Origin: Euryodendron excelsum
Lineage: Eukaryota; Streptophyta; Magnoliopsida; Ericales; Pentaphylacaceae
Reading direction: 5' to 3'
Assembly (NCBI GenBank): GCA_033060915.1
Contig: CM065389.1
Span: forward strand, 23,534,501-23,598,500
DNA length: 64,000 nt
The notes below the pieces were generated by a model. The model searched no databases. It saw only the letters and a list, made by a program, of their open reading frames with translations, and was not told where the DNA came from. Position 1 is the first letter of the stretch. Every line of letters starts with the position of its first letter. Positions 23,311 to 34,304 of this stretch are shown here, piece by piece. Both the position numbers and the translations under genes were made by a program.

Positions 23311-24330
23311 CTAGGTCTCCGGGTATAAAAGCTCTTGGCTGAACCCACTTATTGTAGGATCAACTAAGCTGTTGATGATAACCGGTGAGTTTGAGTAGGG
23401 CCACCTCCCTCCTTTCTTCGATGATGTCCAGGTCTTTGAATAAGGTCTGATCATTAAGCCCAGTATCGAATGCTGCCGATCTAATTGTGTGGAGTCCAAC
23501 CTTCAAGGGTATGACTGCTTCAGCCCCATATACCATTGAGAAGGGGGTTTTACTAGTAGATCTCCTTGGAATGGTTTTATAAGACCATAGGATACTGGGC
23601 AACTCTTCCACCCACCTCCCTTTAGCTTTCTCCAGTCTTCTTGATTTCGTTCAGCATTATTTTGTTTGATATTTCGTCTTATCCGTTGCACTGTAGATAG
23701 GCTAGTGTCGAATAATAATTTCTAATCCCGAGTTCGTCACAGAATCTCTTGAATATATTTTCATCTAACTGGGTGTCGTTATCTGAGACCAGTGCACGTG
23801 GTATACCGAACCTTGTAATTATGTTCCTCTAAGTAAATCTTTTTGCATCTATCTCCATGATTGTTGATAAGGGCTTTGCTTCGACCCACTTGGTGAAGTA
23901 GTCTGTTGCGATGATGAAGAACCTCTTGTTTTTGGGAGCTTGGGGTAAGGGGCCGACTATGTCCAATCCCCATTGGGCAAAAGGCCAGGGGCTGGTAATA
24001 GTTGTGAGGTCCTTAATTGGTTAGTGAATTAATGGTGAGAATTTCTAGCACTTCTCACACTTCAGTATGTACTGGGCTGCATCCTTCTACATATAAGGCT
24101 ACTAATAGCCTATGAGATTGCTCAATGGGTGAGTGACCTTTCGCTGACATGGCTTCTACAAATTCCATCATGAATTTCGAACAAAATGCCTTGCACTTTG
24201 TCTGGATGAATGCAATGTAAATAGGGACTTATGAAAAATCTTCTGTATAACTCATTGCTGAGTGACAGCCAGTACTTCAAGGATTTATACTTTACTATCA
24301 TGGCTTTATTCTTGTCCTCGGGCAATTAAT
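23311..24330 (-). pseudogene. Integrase remnant of the gypsy element
   Basis: The minus strand reads, N to C: the zinc-binding region (24325-24122, with GILFEIHDGICRSHVSERSL), the catalytic core (about 24020-23860, with WGLDIVGPLPQAPKNKRFF and ATDYFTKWVEAK carrying two of the expected acidic residues), and the C-terminal part (23611-23360, with LWSYKTIPRRSTSKTPFSMV and YGAEAVIPLKVGL). The pieces lie in different frames and are separated by stops, so the enzyme is dead. Its order after RNase H identifies the element as Ty3/gypsy, not copia. Confidence 0.85.
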
Positions 24331-24529
24331 CTCTGTTGAGGTAGGCAATGATTGGATCCATCCAAGACGGTGCTAGCTCTTCTATGGCCAGTGCTTGTTC
24401 CTCTTCTTGAAAGATGCTCAGGCTAGCCAAAGTCTCAGTATGGATTATTCTCTTTGAGCCCAACCTTAATGCTGTTGTAAGTGTTGACAGGCATCAGCGT
24501 GTGCGTGTGCGTTACTCTCGTAGCGATCT

Positions 24530-25081
24530 AGTATAGTTGTACTTGCTGAATTTCTTCAATAATTCATGTACCTTTGCTAGGTACTGTGCCATCATGTCAT
24601 TCTTTGCCTTGTATTCTCTTGTGATCTAGTTTACAACCAGCTGTAAATTTGAGTAGATGCTTATCTCGACAATGTCTAGCTCTATAGCTCGGAGCAGTCT
24701 GGCAAGTAGAGTCTCGTATTCTGACTCGTTGTTTGAGGCAATAAACTCTAGTTTGATAGCATATTCAATTACCATGCCACCCAGTGTAATTAGGACTATG
24801 CCTGATCCTGCCCTCCTATTGTTGAATGCTCCATCCACGAAGAGCTTCCAATGATCAGCAATTTCCCAGATCTCTATAGTGGGATCATTTCTAATAGCTT
24901 GACAGTGTGTTGGATTGAGTTCCTGTTGCAGTTCAATAGAAAATTCAGCAATAAAATCAGCAAGTACCTGACATTTTACCGCCGATCTGGGTTGGTATTT
25001 CATGTCAAATTCGCCCAATTCCACAGTCCACTTTGCGATTCTACGGGAGAAATATGCTCATTGGAGAAATGGTTTCAACTG
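24530..25081 (-). pseudogene. End of first RNase H plus second (archaeal-like) RNase H of the gypsy element
   Basis: Reading from 25081 on the minus strand: the end of the first RNase H (ELGEFDMKYQPRSAVKCQV, ADFIAEF), a linker, then a second RNase H domain beginning WKLFVDGAFNNRRAGSGI with the catalytic Asp in FVDGA and the Glu in NESEYE. The third acidic residue, expected in an SDSQLVV-like motif, is Asn (codon 24649-24647, IYSNLQLVVN), followed by a stop at 24626-24628. Downstream KAKNDMMAQYLAKVHELL continues the domain. A second RNase H in this position is typical of Tat elements. The domain is split from RT by solo LTR copy B. Confidence 0.82.
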
Positions 25082-25278
25082 GTGATTGTAAGCACCCCAT
25101 TTTTGACCGCTTGGCAGTCTACACTCCGTCCAGACTTGTTTTCAAGTCATTGTGGGCATATTCCAATCGAAACCAATCCTCTAGGTCCAAATCCCATCTT
25201 TCCATCGCTTCGCGGGCCTGTCAAGCCCAAATAGAGGCAAAATGACCAAAATGCCCTTAGGGGCATTGTCCTTTCCTT

Positions 25279-25990
25279 TCCAAATCCCACTCTCGAGACA
25301 GTTTATTCCTCGAGACGGTTCCAATCCAGGCACGTCTCTTTAGAGACGATAAGTCCTCTTTACAATCCCACTCGCGAGACAGTTTATTCCTCGAGACGGT
25401 TCCAATCCAGGCACATCTCTTCGGAGACGATAAGACCCCTTTCCAATCCCACTCTCGAGACAGTTTATTCCTCGAGACGGTTCCAATCCAGGCACATCTC
25501 TTCGGAGACGATAAGACCCCTTTCCAATCCCACTCTCGAGACAGTTTATTCCTCGAGACGGTTCCAATCCAGGCACGTCTCTTCGGAGACGATAAGTCCC
25601 CTTTCCAATCCCACTCTCGAGACAGTTTATTCCTCGAGACAGTTCCAATCCAGGCACGTCTCTTCAGAGACGATAAGCCCCCTTTCCAATTCGACTCTCG
25701 AGACAGTTTATTCCTCGAGACGGTTCCAATCCAGGCACGTCTCTTCGGAGACGATAAGACCCCTTTCCAATCCCACTCTCGAGACAGTTTATTCCTCGAG
25801 ACGGTTCCAATCCAGGCACGTCTCTTCGGAGACGATAAGTCCCCTTTCCAATCCCACTCTCGAGACAGTTTATTCCTCGAGACGGTTCCAACCCAGGCAC
25901 GTCTCTTCGGAGACGATAAGTCCCCTTTCCAAATCCCTCTCTCGAGACATTTTATTCCTCGAGACGGTTCGAGTAGCGAAACTACTCATA
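25279..25990. repeat. 81-bp tandem repeat, about nine units, inside solo LTR copy B
   Basis: GTTTATTCC recurs at 25301, 25382, 25463, 25544, 25625, 25706, 25787 and 25868, exactly 81 bases apart, with a ninth degenerate unit near 25950. Each unit contains GAGACAGTTTATTCCTCGAG and CGTCTCTTCGGAGACGATAA, both with internal inverted symmetry (CTCGAGAC.../GTCTC...GAGAC). Because 81 is a multiple of three, one minus-strand frame stays open through several units. Copy A keeps only fragments of the unit. Divergence between units is very low, so amplification or homogenisation is recent. Confidence 0.95.
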
Positions 25991-26924
25991 AAACCGTTAG
26001 AGTAGCGGAAATACTCACAAATAAGTCGATATAGGGAATTGGCAACAAACCCCTGTGTCACGACGACCACCATCAGAGTGGCGGAAACACTCAAAACCCA
26101 GGTTAACACCAGTGTCTATTAGCTCACTTTGGTGAAAAATGACTACACTGCCCTTAGGACCTTTTCCGAGACTTTCTGGTCAAGATGACCATTTTGCCCC
26201 TAGGCATCCGAATGCCCCGGGGAGCACACCGGCTCTAGGTATCAAACCGGTAACCTTCTGAGATTGCTTTTTATAGTATTCTCAACCTTTCCTTATCTTT
26301 TCGGATCATTCCGAGTCAGTTCCGACCAACCTGGTACAAAATGACCGTTTTGCCCCTGGTGGGCCGGTCTCCTTTTTCGACCACACCGGCTCTGGGTATC
26401 AAATCGGTAACCTCCTGAGACTACTTCTTATAGTGTTCTCAACCCCCCTTTACCTTTCCAGATCATTCCGAGTCAGTTCCGGTAAACCCGGTGCAAAATG
26501 ACCGTTTTGCCCCTGGTGGGCCGGTTTCCTTTTCCGACCACGCCGGCTCTAGGAATCAAACCGGCAACCTCTGGGAACATTCTAAATAATGTTTCCAGAT
26601 CCCAAGTCTTCTTCCAGGACAGTCCAAGTCCGTCCCGGCAGTTTCCCGGTCCGATTGACCGTTTTGCCCCTAAAGGCCCGGTTAACCCTTCCGACACATC
26701 CTATTCTCATTTCTCAAGTCAAATACCTCCAGGACACTATTTTAAGTGTTCCTACTCCTTTTCGGCCTTCCAGGTAATTCCCGGCTCCTCCAAATCATTC
26801 CCGAACTTTCCGAAGTCACTCCTAGTGAAGCCAGGCTAAAGATTGCATGGTAGTCACTAGTACAGGCGCCCAAATCTAGTCAAAGATACATTGCTTGCCG
26901 ACCTTAAACCTTTCCTAATTGGCT

Positions 26925-27021
26925 GGCGCCACTAGTAGTGGCGCCAAGCCAAAAAATGGCATGGCGCCACTCCTAGTGGCGCCAGTGTAAACTTTGCCCT
27001 GGCGCCACTGCAACAGGCGCC
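26925..27021 (+). repeat. Three GGCGCC hairpins upstream of the solo LTR B promoter
   Basis: GGCGCCACT-AGT-AGTGGCGCC at 26925-26945 and GGCGCCACT-CCT-AGTGGCGCC at 26963-26983 are 9-bp perfect stems with 3-base loops. GGCGCC...GGCGCC at 27001-27021 is a shorter third. They lie 17-113 bases upstream of the TATA box. Confidence 0.85.
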
Positions 27022-27037
27022 AGGTCTATCCAACCTC

Positions 27038-27045
27038 TATAAATA
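27038..27045 (+). promoter_or_regulatory. TATA box of solo LTR copy B
   Basis: CCTCTATAAATACAGAGCC is a canonical plant TATA context, followed about 85 bases downstream by AAACCCTAG-type leader sequence. It sets the plus orientation of copies A and B; copy A has CCTATAAACAAAG at the equivalent place (about 20559). Confidence 0.65.
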
Positions 27046-27659
27046 CAGAGCCTCTTCCAGCGTTTAAAGGGTCTGCAAAATTAATCTAAAATTCCCATAT
27101 TTCGATATACAGAGCTCGAGCACCTCCCAAAACCCTAGTTTCCTTAGGTTCTTCAAACCCTAGCCACTATACACAAACCCTAGCCTCCTATACACCCATA
27201 CACTCCCCCATACACTCATACACTAGCCTTCAACCATCCTTTGAAGACTTGAAGAGCTGTCATCCAAAGCTTGAAGACAACTCTTGAAGACTGAAGGTGA
27301 AGACCAAGACAAAGACCAAAAACCGAAGACCGAAGACCGAAGACTGCACTGCGCGTAAAATAAACAAGAAACAAGGTAGGCTCCCTATTTAAATTTCCGC
27401 ACTTCCCCCCTCTCTCTTCTCTCTCCAAACCACTTGGGTTTTCTCTATTTTAATCCCCCATCTCTTTCCCCCCCTTTCTTTGCATGCTTGAAATAAGGGG
27501 ATTCCCGGTCCATGTGTAGGATTAGGCTATTGGAGAGTCACCGTGTTGGGGGCTTTCTTCTAGTCTAACCAAAAACCACGTGGGTCCGGCCCCCTTGATT
27601 ATGTGGTGAAGCCTTAGCCTTGTATGTTCACGACCCCCAAATTGCATTGTGCATATCAT

Positions 27660-29740
27660 AGTCTTGCATCTTCCAAAATTCGTTTTCAAACTCGTTTTCA
27701 AAACCGTTTTCAAACTTGTTTTTCAAAATTGTATCAAAATCTCTTTTTCAAAAACTTGTTTTCAAAACCACAATTCTAGGGTGATTCTAGCCTTTCCATG
27801 GCTAGGGTTGCTTTAGGAAAGTGTTATATTAAAAGTGACCATTTGGTCTATATTTTCAAACCTTGTTTTCAAAACCACTTTCTTAAAGTGGTTCTAGCCC
27901 TCTTATGGCTAGAATCGCTTTAGGAAAGTGAGATGTTTTTATACTTTCCAAAAACTCTCTCTCTTCAAAAATCTTTTCCTAAAAATCTCTTTTTCAACAT
28001 ACTTTCCTAAAACTCTCCTCTCTAAAATTGTTTTCAAAAACTCCCTTCCAAAATCTATTTTTCAAAATTCTCTTTTTCAAACTTTCCAAAACTCCTTCTC
28101 TTTAAAATCTCTTTCTAAAAACACTCCCAAGATTCACCTTCCTAAAAACTTTCTCCAAAAACCTTTCTAAAAAACTCTCTTTCTAAAATCTTCCTTCTAG
28201 AAATTTCCTCTCTAGAATTTTCCTTCTAAAATCTTCGTTTCTAAAAACATACTTTCCAAAAACTCCTTCTTTCCAAAAATCTTTCCAAAAACTCTCTTTC
28301 CAAATTTACTTTCCAAAAACTACTCCCTAAGATTTTCCTTCTAGAAAACCTTCGTTTCTAAAAATGCACTTTCCAAATCCTCTTTCCTTAGAGCCCAAGT
28401 CAAGCCCTAGAGCTACCCACTAGGAAACCCTAATTTTCTTTTCAAAAACATAATTTTCAAACTTTGCCCCAAACCTAGGTTTCCAAAACCTCTTGTTTTC
28501 TACATCAAAACTATACATGTTTTCAAAACCTATTTTTTACGTCAAAACTACAATTTTCTAAATCTAGGGTTTCTAGAATTTCCCTTTCCAAATCCTATCT
28601 TCCTTTTAGGAAACCAGATCAAATCTCCTCGTTTAGGAAACTAGATCTTATCCTCCGTTTTTGGAAATAAAATCAAACCTTTGCTTTTAGAAACCAAATC
28701 CAATCCCTTCCTAATTCAACTCCTTCCTGATTTTCTACCTTCCTAAGCCATAAGTTTCCTAAATTTAAACTCTAAATCATTCTTTAAATTTCAAAATCCG
28801 AATCTTTCCTAATTCGAATCCTTCCTAAGCCTCTCCTTTCCTAAACTTTAAGTTTCCAAAACTTGAACATAAAAATCTTTCCTAGGTTTTAAAACTCAAC
28901 TTTCAAATCTTTCCTAATTCAACCATTTCCTAATTCTACCCCTTTTCAAAATCTTTTTCAAATCCAAGCTTTCAAATCTTTCCTAAACTCAAACCTTTCC
29001 TAATCTTAAGATTTTCAAAAACTCTAAAACTTTCTAAATCTTAAACTTTCTAAATTCAATACTTTCCCATTTCAAAACTTTCCTAAAGTCGAAAACTTTC
29101 TTAAACCTAAAACTTTCCTAACTCAAAACTTTCTTAATTCAAACATTTCCTAAACTGAAAACTTTTCTTTTTCAAACCTTTCCCAAAATGAAGCTTTCTT
29201 ATTTTCGAAACTTCCTTGTTTTCCAAACTTTCCAATTTTTAAAACTTCCCTATTTCAAAACTTTCCAAATTCGAAACTTTCCAATTTTCGAAACTTCCTA
29301 ATTTCAAAACCTTTCCTGAAACAACACTTTCCTAAGTTGAAACTTTCTTAAACCTAAAACTTTCCTAAAGTAAAAACTTTCTTAAACCTAAAACTTTCCT
29401 AAATTCCAAACTTTCCTAATTTCAAAACCTTCCAAAAATGACACTCTCCGAAATCGAACCTTTCCTAATTCAAACATTTCCTAAATCCAATCTTTCTTAA
29501 ACTCTTGAGTCTTTCCTAAGTCTCATCTTTCCTAAGTCTAGGTTTCCTGAACCTCCATCTTTCTAAAACTAAGTCTTTCTAAAAATTAATCTTTTCAAAT
29601 CAAAGTTCAATCTTCTTCTCAATTTCAACTTCCAATCTCTTCTTCTAATCTCAAATCGAATCCAATTTTCAATTCAATCTCTTTCTTCCAATCCAATATC
29701 TTTCTTCAAATCAATTTCTTTTCAATCGGACTCTGGTCCG
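27660..29740. repeat. Degenerate low-complexity array (TTTCC / TCAAAAC / CTAAA words)
   Basis: About 2.1 kb of short, imperfect repeats such as CTTTCCTAAA, ACTTTCTTAAACC and TTTCAAAAC, with strong strand asymmetry: pyrimidines C and T plus A, hardly any G. Copy A has only about 120 bases at the same place (near 21120-21240), so the array explains most of the length difference. Open frames in it are compositional. Confidence 0.85.
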
Positions 29741-30602
29741 AACTACAACTGACCTGATTCCCCCAAAAGGATACGTAGGCAACCTTCATAGGTGCGGTCA
29801 CAACACTTTTCAAATTTTTAATTTCACCTTCATAGGTGCGGTCACAACTTTCTTCAAATCTCAAATTCCATAGTCTTCTTCAATCTCCAATTCCATATCT
29901 ATTTTCAAGTTTCCCATTTCAAAAATCTATTTTCAAATCTCTATTTCTGATTTCTAAAATTTTTCAATTTCAATTCTATCTCTTCAAATCTTTTTCAAAT
30001 CAAATCAATTTCTTTCCAAATCTATTTTTCAATTCTCTTTTCTTGCACTTGCATATCATGCATCATGCTAAATTAGTTTTCAAACATTGTTTTTCTAAAG
30101 TGAATAGGGTTGAACCATTAGTTAATTAAATACTCTCATAGGTGAATCTAGGGTAGATTGACATGTAGGTACCGAAAGGGCGGGGTAGGGTGATAGCTTA
30201 GTGCGTCTTCCCTGCACGTAACCAATCTCCGAACCTAGATCACTGTTTTCAAAGACCAAAAGGAGTTATTTTTCAAAAAGGGCTAAATGTTTTCAAAAGG
30301 TTGCCAAACAACCTGTTTTCTTAAAAACCCTCTCTTGAGGAGATATTTTTAAAAACCTTTTTTCAAAAACCCTAAGTATAGTTTTCGGATTATGCTTAGT
30401 TTTTAGGTGACCTAACTCACCTTAATTAAGTTAGGTGGCGACTCCGAATCTTTTTCAAAAGCCCTTTATTCAAACCAATTTTTCAATTCAAACCTAGTCG
30501 CACTCATTCTTCTAAGAGGGTGAGTTCTAACGAGAAAGTACAGCATTTTTCCCGCTTGGGTGAGTATTTCTCGGGTGCGAAAAATCTGGGCGCGACAGTG
30601 AT

Positions 30603-31620
30603 TTGTGAGGACGATGATAGTATGGACTTTGACGTAATGCACCAGCTTACGTGATGCCATCACTAATGCGAGAGCCAACTTTTCCAGAGATAGATATCTT
30701 GTTTCTGCCCACAGGAAAGTCTTACTAACATATTAAACTGGCCTCTGTTGTCTATCTTGTTGCCGAAGTAAGACAATGCTGACAGCATATTCTAAAATGG
30801 CCAGGTAGAGGTAGAGTTTTTCATCTTTAACTGGGGTGGCAAGGAGTGGTTGCTAGGCCAAATAGCTCTTCAGATCGGCGAGGGCTTGATCACAGTCCAG
30901 TCCCCATCTAAACTGTTTTTGTTTCTTTAGGAGTTGGAAAAAATGGTCGGCACTTATCTGAAGATCGGTTGATGAACCTATTAAGAGTCGCCGCCATCCT
31001 AGTCAACTTCTAGACTTCTTTAATGTTTTTTAGGGCTTGGATGTTTTGGATTGCACTAATTTTTTGTGGGTCTACTTCAATTCCTCGATGCGTAACCAAG
31101 AATCCCAAAAACTTCCCTGAAGTTACCTCGAATACACAATTGGAGGCATTGACCCATATTTTGTATTTCTTCAGGATGTCAAACATTCCTTTTAAATTTT
31201 CAAGGTGAAGCCTGCGGACTTTGCTTTTGACCACCATATCATCAATGTAAACTTCTACCGTACTATTCATGTGCTCTTTGAACATCTTCATGACCAATCT
31301 TTAGTAAGTGGCATCGGTGTTCTTTAGTCCAAATGGCATAACTTTGTAGTAAAAAATACCCCTCGGGGTGATGAAGGCGGTTTTTTCTTGACAATCCTCA
31401 TGGAGTAGTATCTAGTGGTACCCCCAATAAGCATCCAAGAAGTTCATCCTCTCATATTCGAAAATTGCGCCTACAAGCTGGTCAATTTTTGGAAGAGGGA
31501 AAGGGTTCTTATGGCATGCTCTATTTAGGTTGGTAAAGTCCACATATACCCTCTATTTGTCATTCTTCTTATTTACCACCACAGTGTTGGATAGCCAGCC
31601 TAGGTAGAAGACTTTTCTAA
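30603..31620 (-). pseudogene. Reverse transcriptase and start of RNase H of the gypsy element
   Basis: The minus-strand reading includes VVVNKKNDK-stop-RVYVDFTNLNRAC, NPFPLPKIDQLVGAIFEYERMNFLDAYWGYH-type RT palm sequence, and the catalytic YIDDM at 31249-31235, then EVDPQKISAIQ. RNase H begins near 30870 (LYLAILEYAVSIVLLRQ, LEKLALALVMASRKL) and breaks at VLTNH, where solo LTR copy B is inserted. In-frame stops are at 31555-31553 (expected Trp), 31414-31412 and 31303-31301 (both expected Gln), all explained by C-to-T or G-to-A changes. The YIDD core is intact, but the enzyme cannot be made. Confidence 0.87.
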
Positions 31621-31639
31621 TTGCCCCCACTTCAAGAGC

Positions 31640-33180
31640 CTTTCTACTTCCTCGATTACTGCATCCACATGTTGCATAACCACCCTCCTTCCTTTATAAA
31701 CCACAAGTCAGCACTGTGGGTCAACGTTGAGTCTATGGCAGGCTACCTCCGGATTAATTCCCAACATATCATAAGGAGTCCAAGTAAAGATTTCAAACTG
31801 GGTTCGAACTGAAGCCGATTAGAGGGTTGAGAGAAGGTTGTAAGTCAGAATCCTTTAGCTCCAATTTTTTGAAAAGGTTATAGTATATGACTTCAGATGA
31901 GCTCCCTTGATCAATCAAAATTCTCTTAACGTCAAAATGCCCCAATCGCAATGTCACCACCAGTGCATCATTGTGGGATATCTAAACTCCTGTTAAATCA
32001 TCATTTGTAAAGGTTATGGCCATAACACTGTTGTCGAGTTTGACCTTCTTGGCTGGGGACTCGATTTGCATTACTTCCCTTAGGTGTACTACTTTCTTAA
32101 TCTCAACTTGATACTTGTGCGGGTCTACCTCTACCGATCGCGCTTATCCATGCAGTATTGCAATTACCCAGAGTGGTGGTGCTTCGGCCTCCTTCTGTGA
32201 GGCACCATCTTGCTTACTCTGCTCTACTTCCTACTTAGTCTTCTCACAGTCGATGTACTGGTCAAGATGGCCAACTTTTGCCAATTCTTTGAAGTGATTT
32301 TTGAGGTGCCTTCAGTGCTATGTTTAGTGCCCCTTTTCCTTATGGTAGGAGCAAAACTTTCTTTGGTCCCGTGCTACGGGGTCTCTTGCCAACTTCAATG
32401 GCTACTTGAAAAAGGGCTTGGCATGAATCTGAGGTAAAATTTTGTAGATCGGGTCCTTAAAAACCGTGTTAATGCCTTTAATTATTTTTTTCCCCCAGTT
32501 ATTATTTTCTTCAAGTTGGGGTTTCTTACTTTCCCTTCCATATTTCTTGTCTAATTGCTCTCTAACCTTCTCCTGGATTTGTTATGCAATATCTTCCTCA
32601 ACTTTACCGTACTGTTCAATTCTTAACATCAAGTCATGTAGCCCAGTAACTAGTTTCTTTATCAGGGATTGCCTCAGTCGGTGCTCCCTAGAAAGGCCGA
32701 TCTTGAATTGTGCAATGACTAACTGCTCGCTGCACTCCTCAATTTTGTTATAACCCTCCCAGTAGCATTTTGCATACACTCGTAAGCCTTCCTCATCTTT
32801 CTTCTGTAAGGTCAATAAGTAGTCTACCCCCTTCGACTGCTTGCTGTTTGCAATGAAGTGTGCGGTGAATAGCTCGGTGAGTTATCTCTAACTTCCTATT
32901 GATCTGGATGGCAACTTGTCGAACCATCGTAAAGCTACTTCTCCCAGACTTGATGAAAAAACTCGATACATTAATGACTCATCTCCACTCCAAAGCGCCA
33001 TCATCTGTTTATAGTGCCGGACATGACTAACGAAATCTAACTTCCCATCATATGATGTAAACTTCAGTGGTGTAAACTTTCTTGGAGGTTGGCGGACCTT
33101 AATTTCTGGGAGGTCAGCTGACCTTAATCCCTTCAAAGGTTCGTCTGGCTATATCATGGGTTGTTCGTCCCTTATGGCGC
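31640..33180 (-). pseudogene. Gag and protease region of the gypsy element
   Basis: The best gag segment is 33136-32888, containing LPEIKVRQPPRKFTPLKFTS, YDGKLDFVSHVRHYKQMMAL and VFSSSLGEVALRWFDKLP, which is the retrotransposon gag (capsid) pattern. It continues in another frame at 32815-32582 with EECSEQLVIAQFKIGLSREH. The part from 32300 to 31640 should hold nucleocapsid and protease, but I could not pick out an intact zinc knuckle or DSG/DTG motif. Frames are broken throughout. Confidence 0.75.
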
Positions 33181-33825
33181 TTGTCCCTGTTGTCCAGCCA
33201 CTTATTTAACCATTGGTTCCAGTCTTGTTGTTCTGGTTGGCTCTTGCCGGATCTCTTACTGGTGTCTGATTTCTCCCACCCTGTCAATCTTCTTGTTTGT
33301 CCTTATAGTGTCCAGTATTGGAAGCGTGGCTCACAGTTAAACTTGCGACAGGGGGACTCGTGCTTCTTGAATTCATCCTCCTTCTCCTATGCCGATCTGG
33401 AGATTTACCAGGAACTCGCACATCTCTTCTAGCAATCGCCTCCCTCATATCTTCAACTTATGACCTGAGGTGGGCAATCTTTTCATTCTGTTGCCGAACT
33501 TCCTGCTCGGGGTGATAAATTACTAGGCAAACGTCCGCTGGAGGGCAAAAGTTTAAGTTCCTACAATAGCTCCTTCGGCAATTCGAATTTCTGACATATT
33601 GTGGAGCCCACCGTAGTTCTTCTTATATTCTCTAACGATTACCACCAGGAGCTTATATCTCCGATCTAATCAAACAACCTCCTTGAGTTCGTGTTGAATC
33701 ATCATGACGACTTGACAGGTAAGTGTCGTCATGACTACAAACATCATGGCTATCTTCAATCTCCCTGCTAGTAGGCTCGACTCCTTATCTGAGAAAGCTG
33801 CTACTCATTATTATGTAGACCTTTC

Positions 33826-33841
33826 CATAGATAGTGCCAAT
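33826..33841 (-). other. Degraded primer-binding site of the gypsy element
   Basis: Directly inside the 5' LTR the minus strand reads ATTGGCACTATCTATGG. Plant gypsy elements usually have ATTGGCGCCGTCTGTGG here, so this site differs by a few transitions. It fixes the element's orientation. Confidence 0.6.
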
Positions 33842-34304
33842 TGTAAGTGAGATTTTTAGAAAGGCCGAATTCAATGCATGAACCAAGTTGATAAGCACGA
33901 ACTATATGCAAGAGAAGAAGACAATGAGAATGTGTCCACCCTCTTTGGGTCGAAGGCACTCTGATAATTAAGTTAGCAACCTTAATCACAATGAATCAAA
34001 TAAAGTATTGAGAGTTAAAACTCAAGTGAATGTACCTTGCCCTTTTAGTGCATGGGGTATTTATAGGTTTTGAAATGTCATATTCCCTTTGGGAGTTAGA
34101 ATCAACCTCCTCTTAGGAGTCTCCTTTTTTGGGTCGGTGTAATATGTTAGACTTATCTTTTACTCATCCTAGTCTAGGTCGGCATAGGATTCTGCGCCTA
34201 CTAGACCTGTCTTATAGGGCTCAGTTCACCCTGTCGAGCCCATCTACTTAGAATCGGGCTTGGCTTGTTTATTGTCTATGCTTTTTGTGTTATTTTGGCC
34301 CACA
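33842..34304 (-). repeat. 5' LTR of the Tat-type gypsy element
   Basis: 463 bases with intact TGTGGGCC...CACTTACA ends on the element strand, paired with 16627-17087. The conserved CCTATAAATACC (minus strand, about 34065) is the probable promoter. Confidence 0.9.

Larger units (their letters stand above)
25087..30597 (+). mobile_element. Solo LTR, copy B (5.5 kb), nested in RNase H of the gypsy element
   Basis: Starts TGTAAGCACCCCATTTTTG and ends GGCGCGACA, flanked by perfect 5-bp duplications GTGAT (25082-25086 and 30598-30602). The host reading frame resumes exactly across it: VLTNH on the right side joins QLKPFL on the left. It contains no gag-pol, so it is a solo LTR of unusual length. 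Internal order: nine 81-bp repeats (about 25279-25990), U3-like sequence with ATGACCATTTTGCCCC repeats, three GGCGCC hairpins (26925-27021), a TATA box at 27038, a leader with AAACAAGGTAGGCT, a 2-kb TTTCC/AAAAC-rich array, and a terminal 450-bp block shared with copy A. Plus orientation follows from the TATA box. Confidence 0.9.
16627..34304 (-). mobile_element. Ty3/gypsy (Tat-type) LTR retrotransposon, degenerate, host of nested insertions
   Basis: Minus-strand element bounded by related LTRs (5' LTR 33842-34304, 3' LTR 16627-17087). In order on its strand: primer-binding site at 33841-33826, gag-protease (33180-31640), RT and RNase H (31620-30603, resuming 25081), a second RNase H domain (about 24.95-24.63 kb), integrase (24.33-23.31 kb), tandem repeats (23.0-22.7 kb), an ORF on the opposite strand (17.47-22.51 kb) and a polypurine tract beside the 3' LTR. 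The second RNase H and the antisense ORF carrying a putative gypsy-type transposon domain are hallmarks of the plant Tat lineage. Without the two nested solo LTRs and their duplications, its length is about 9.46 kb. Multiple stops make it non-autonomous. The flanks GCAAC and ATAAC agree in only three of five bases, so the original duplication is decayed or one flank has been rearranged. Confidence 0.88.

Noticed and set aside
25340..25900. Open minus-strand frames with 27-residue repeats (RGINCLESGIGKG)
   Set aside because: They arise because the tandem DNA unit is 81 bp, a multiple of three; they lie inside a solo LTR and match no protein.
25279..25990. Regularly spaced repeats that might suggest a CRISPR array
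   Set aside because: The whole 81-bp unit repeats with no unique spacers, and the DNA is a plant retroelement LTR.
27928..28170. Ser/Phe/Lys-rich open frame
   Set aside because: Composition of the TTTCC/AAAAC low-complexity array; no domain or start context.
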